From Candidatus Competibacteraceae bacterium (GTDB lineage Bacteria > Pseudomonadota > Gammaproteobacteria > Competibacterales > Competibacteraceae): DNA of 7,271 bases. Below, one piece after another: positions 7,147 through 7,271 of this stretch. Each line of letters opens with the position of its first letter. Positions within the stretch are counted from its first letter, which is position 1. A program made the translations under genes and the position numbers. The DNA lies in assembly GCA_003527885.1 (NCBI GenBank), contig DPWB01000123.1, forward strand, positions 1-7,271, read 5' to 3'. The notes below the pieces were generated by a model that was not told the DNA's origin, ran no database searches, and worked only from the letters and a program-made list of their open reading frames with translations.

Positions 7147-7186
7147 GGCGACTCGGAACGACCCCGGTCGCCACTCGCCTCGACCG
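7147..7186 (+). repeat. Overlapping inverted repeats after the glycosyltransferase gene
   Basis: GGCGAC (7147-7152) can pair with GTCGCC (7167-7172). Alternatively CGGTCG (7165-7170) can pair with CGACCG (7181-7186) over a 10-base loop. The two structures exclude each other. The nearest T-run (7213-7219) is over 25 bases away and more likely belongs to the promoter upstream element, so a terminator role is uncertain. Confidence 0.3.
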
Positions 7187-7198
7187 AGCCAGCAACAC

Positions 7199-7271
7199 AA
7201 AAATGTAACAAATTTTTTTCGAACTTTGCTTTGCTTGCGGGGTCAGGAACTCCCATAATGCCGCCGCACCG
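7199..7271 (+). promoter_or_regulatory. Strong rRNA-operon P1-like promoter, transcribing out of the right edge
   Basis: The -10 box CATAAT (7254-7259) is preceded by AACTCC and followed by the GC-rich GCCGCCGCACC. This is very similar in layout to E. coli rrn P1 promoters (AACTCCC-TATAATGCGCC). A -35 box TTGCTT lies at 7231-7236 with a 17-base spacer. Upstream is an A- and T-tract stretch (about 7199-7220, including seven T at 7213-7219) like an UP element that contacts the RNA polymerase alpha subunits. A GC-rich discriminator is typical of promoters under stringent (ppGpp) control. Transcription would start near 7266. The transcribed gene, probably rRNA or tRNA, lies outside the window, so its identity is an inference. 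Confidence 0.65.

Noticed and set aside
7199..7219. A-run and T-run after the GT4 gene as an intrinsic terminator
   Set aside because: The runs would form only an A-T stem with no GC core; their position fits the upstream element of the promoter better.

Overview
The window (7271 bp, GC-rich apart from one AT-rich intergenic gap) looks like a chromosomal segment of a gammaproteobacterium. Three things point there: the gene order rpe-gph-trpE, familiar from Pseudomonas-type genomes; a TrpE N-terminus that closely resembles the pseudomonad form; and a right-hand end that resembles the P1 promoters of gammaproteobacterial rRNA operons. A Competibacter-like lineage is possible, but I cannot establish it from the sequence. 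All convincing genes are on the + strand. I see no mobile elements, CRISPR arrays, tRNA genes or rRNA genes.

Left part (1-2738): the body of selD (selenophosphate synthase, cut at the left edge), then a 230-bp AT-rich intergenic region. After it comes a membrane-anchored c-type-heme sensor (DUF3365/Tll0287-like plus HAMP, with no output domain). A long perfect-to-near-perfect stem-loop follows, then a two-domain cytoplasmic protein with a PATAN/DUF4388-like N-terminus and a C-terminal 'GPIA' helical domain. The sensor and the two-domain protein may work together; they are the least characterised part of the window.

Central part (2739-5872): a housekeeping cluster. rpe (ribulose-phosphate 3-epimerase) and gph (phosphoglycolate phosphatase) are one base apart. 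trpE (anthranilate synthase component I) follows after 137 bp, with its own probable -10 element. rpe and gph belong to pentose phosphate and glycolate metabolism; trpE opens tryptophan synthesis. No trpG follows within the window.

Right part (5873-7271): a GT4 glycosyltransferase of the glycogen-synthase-like type, then 133 bp that ends in an rrn-P1-like promoter (A/T-rich upstream element, CATAAT box, GC-rich discriminator). A stable-RNA operon probably starts just beyond the window.
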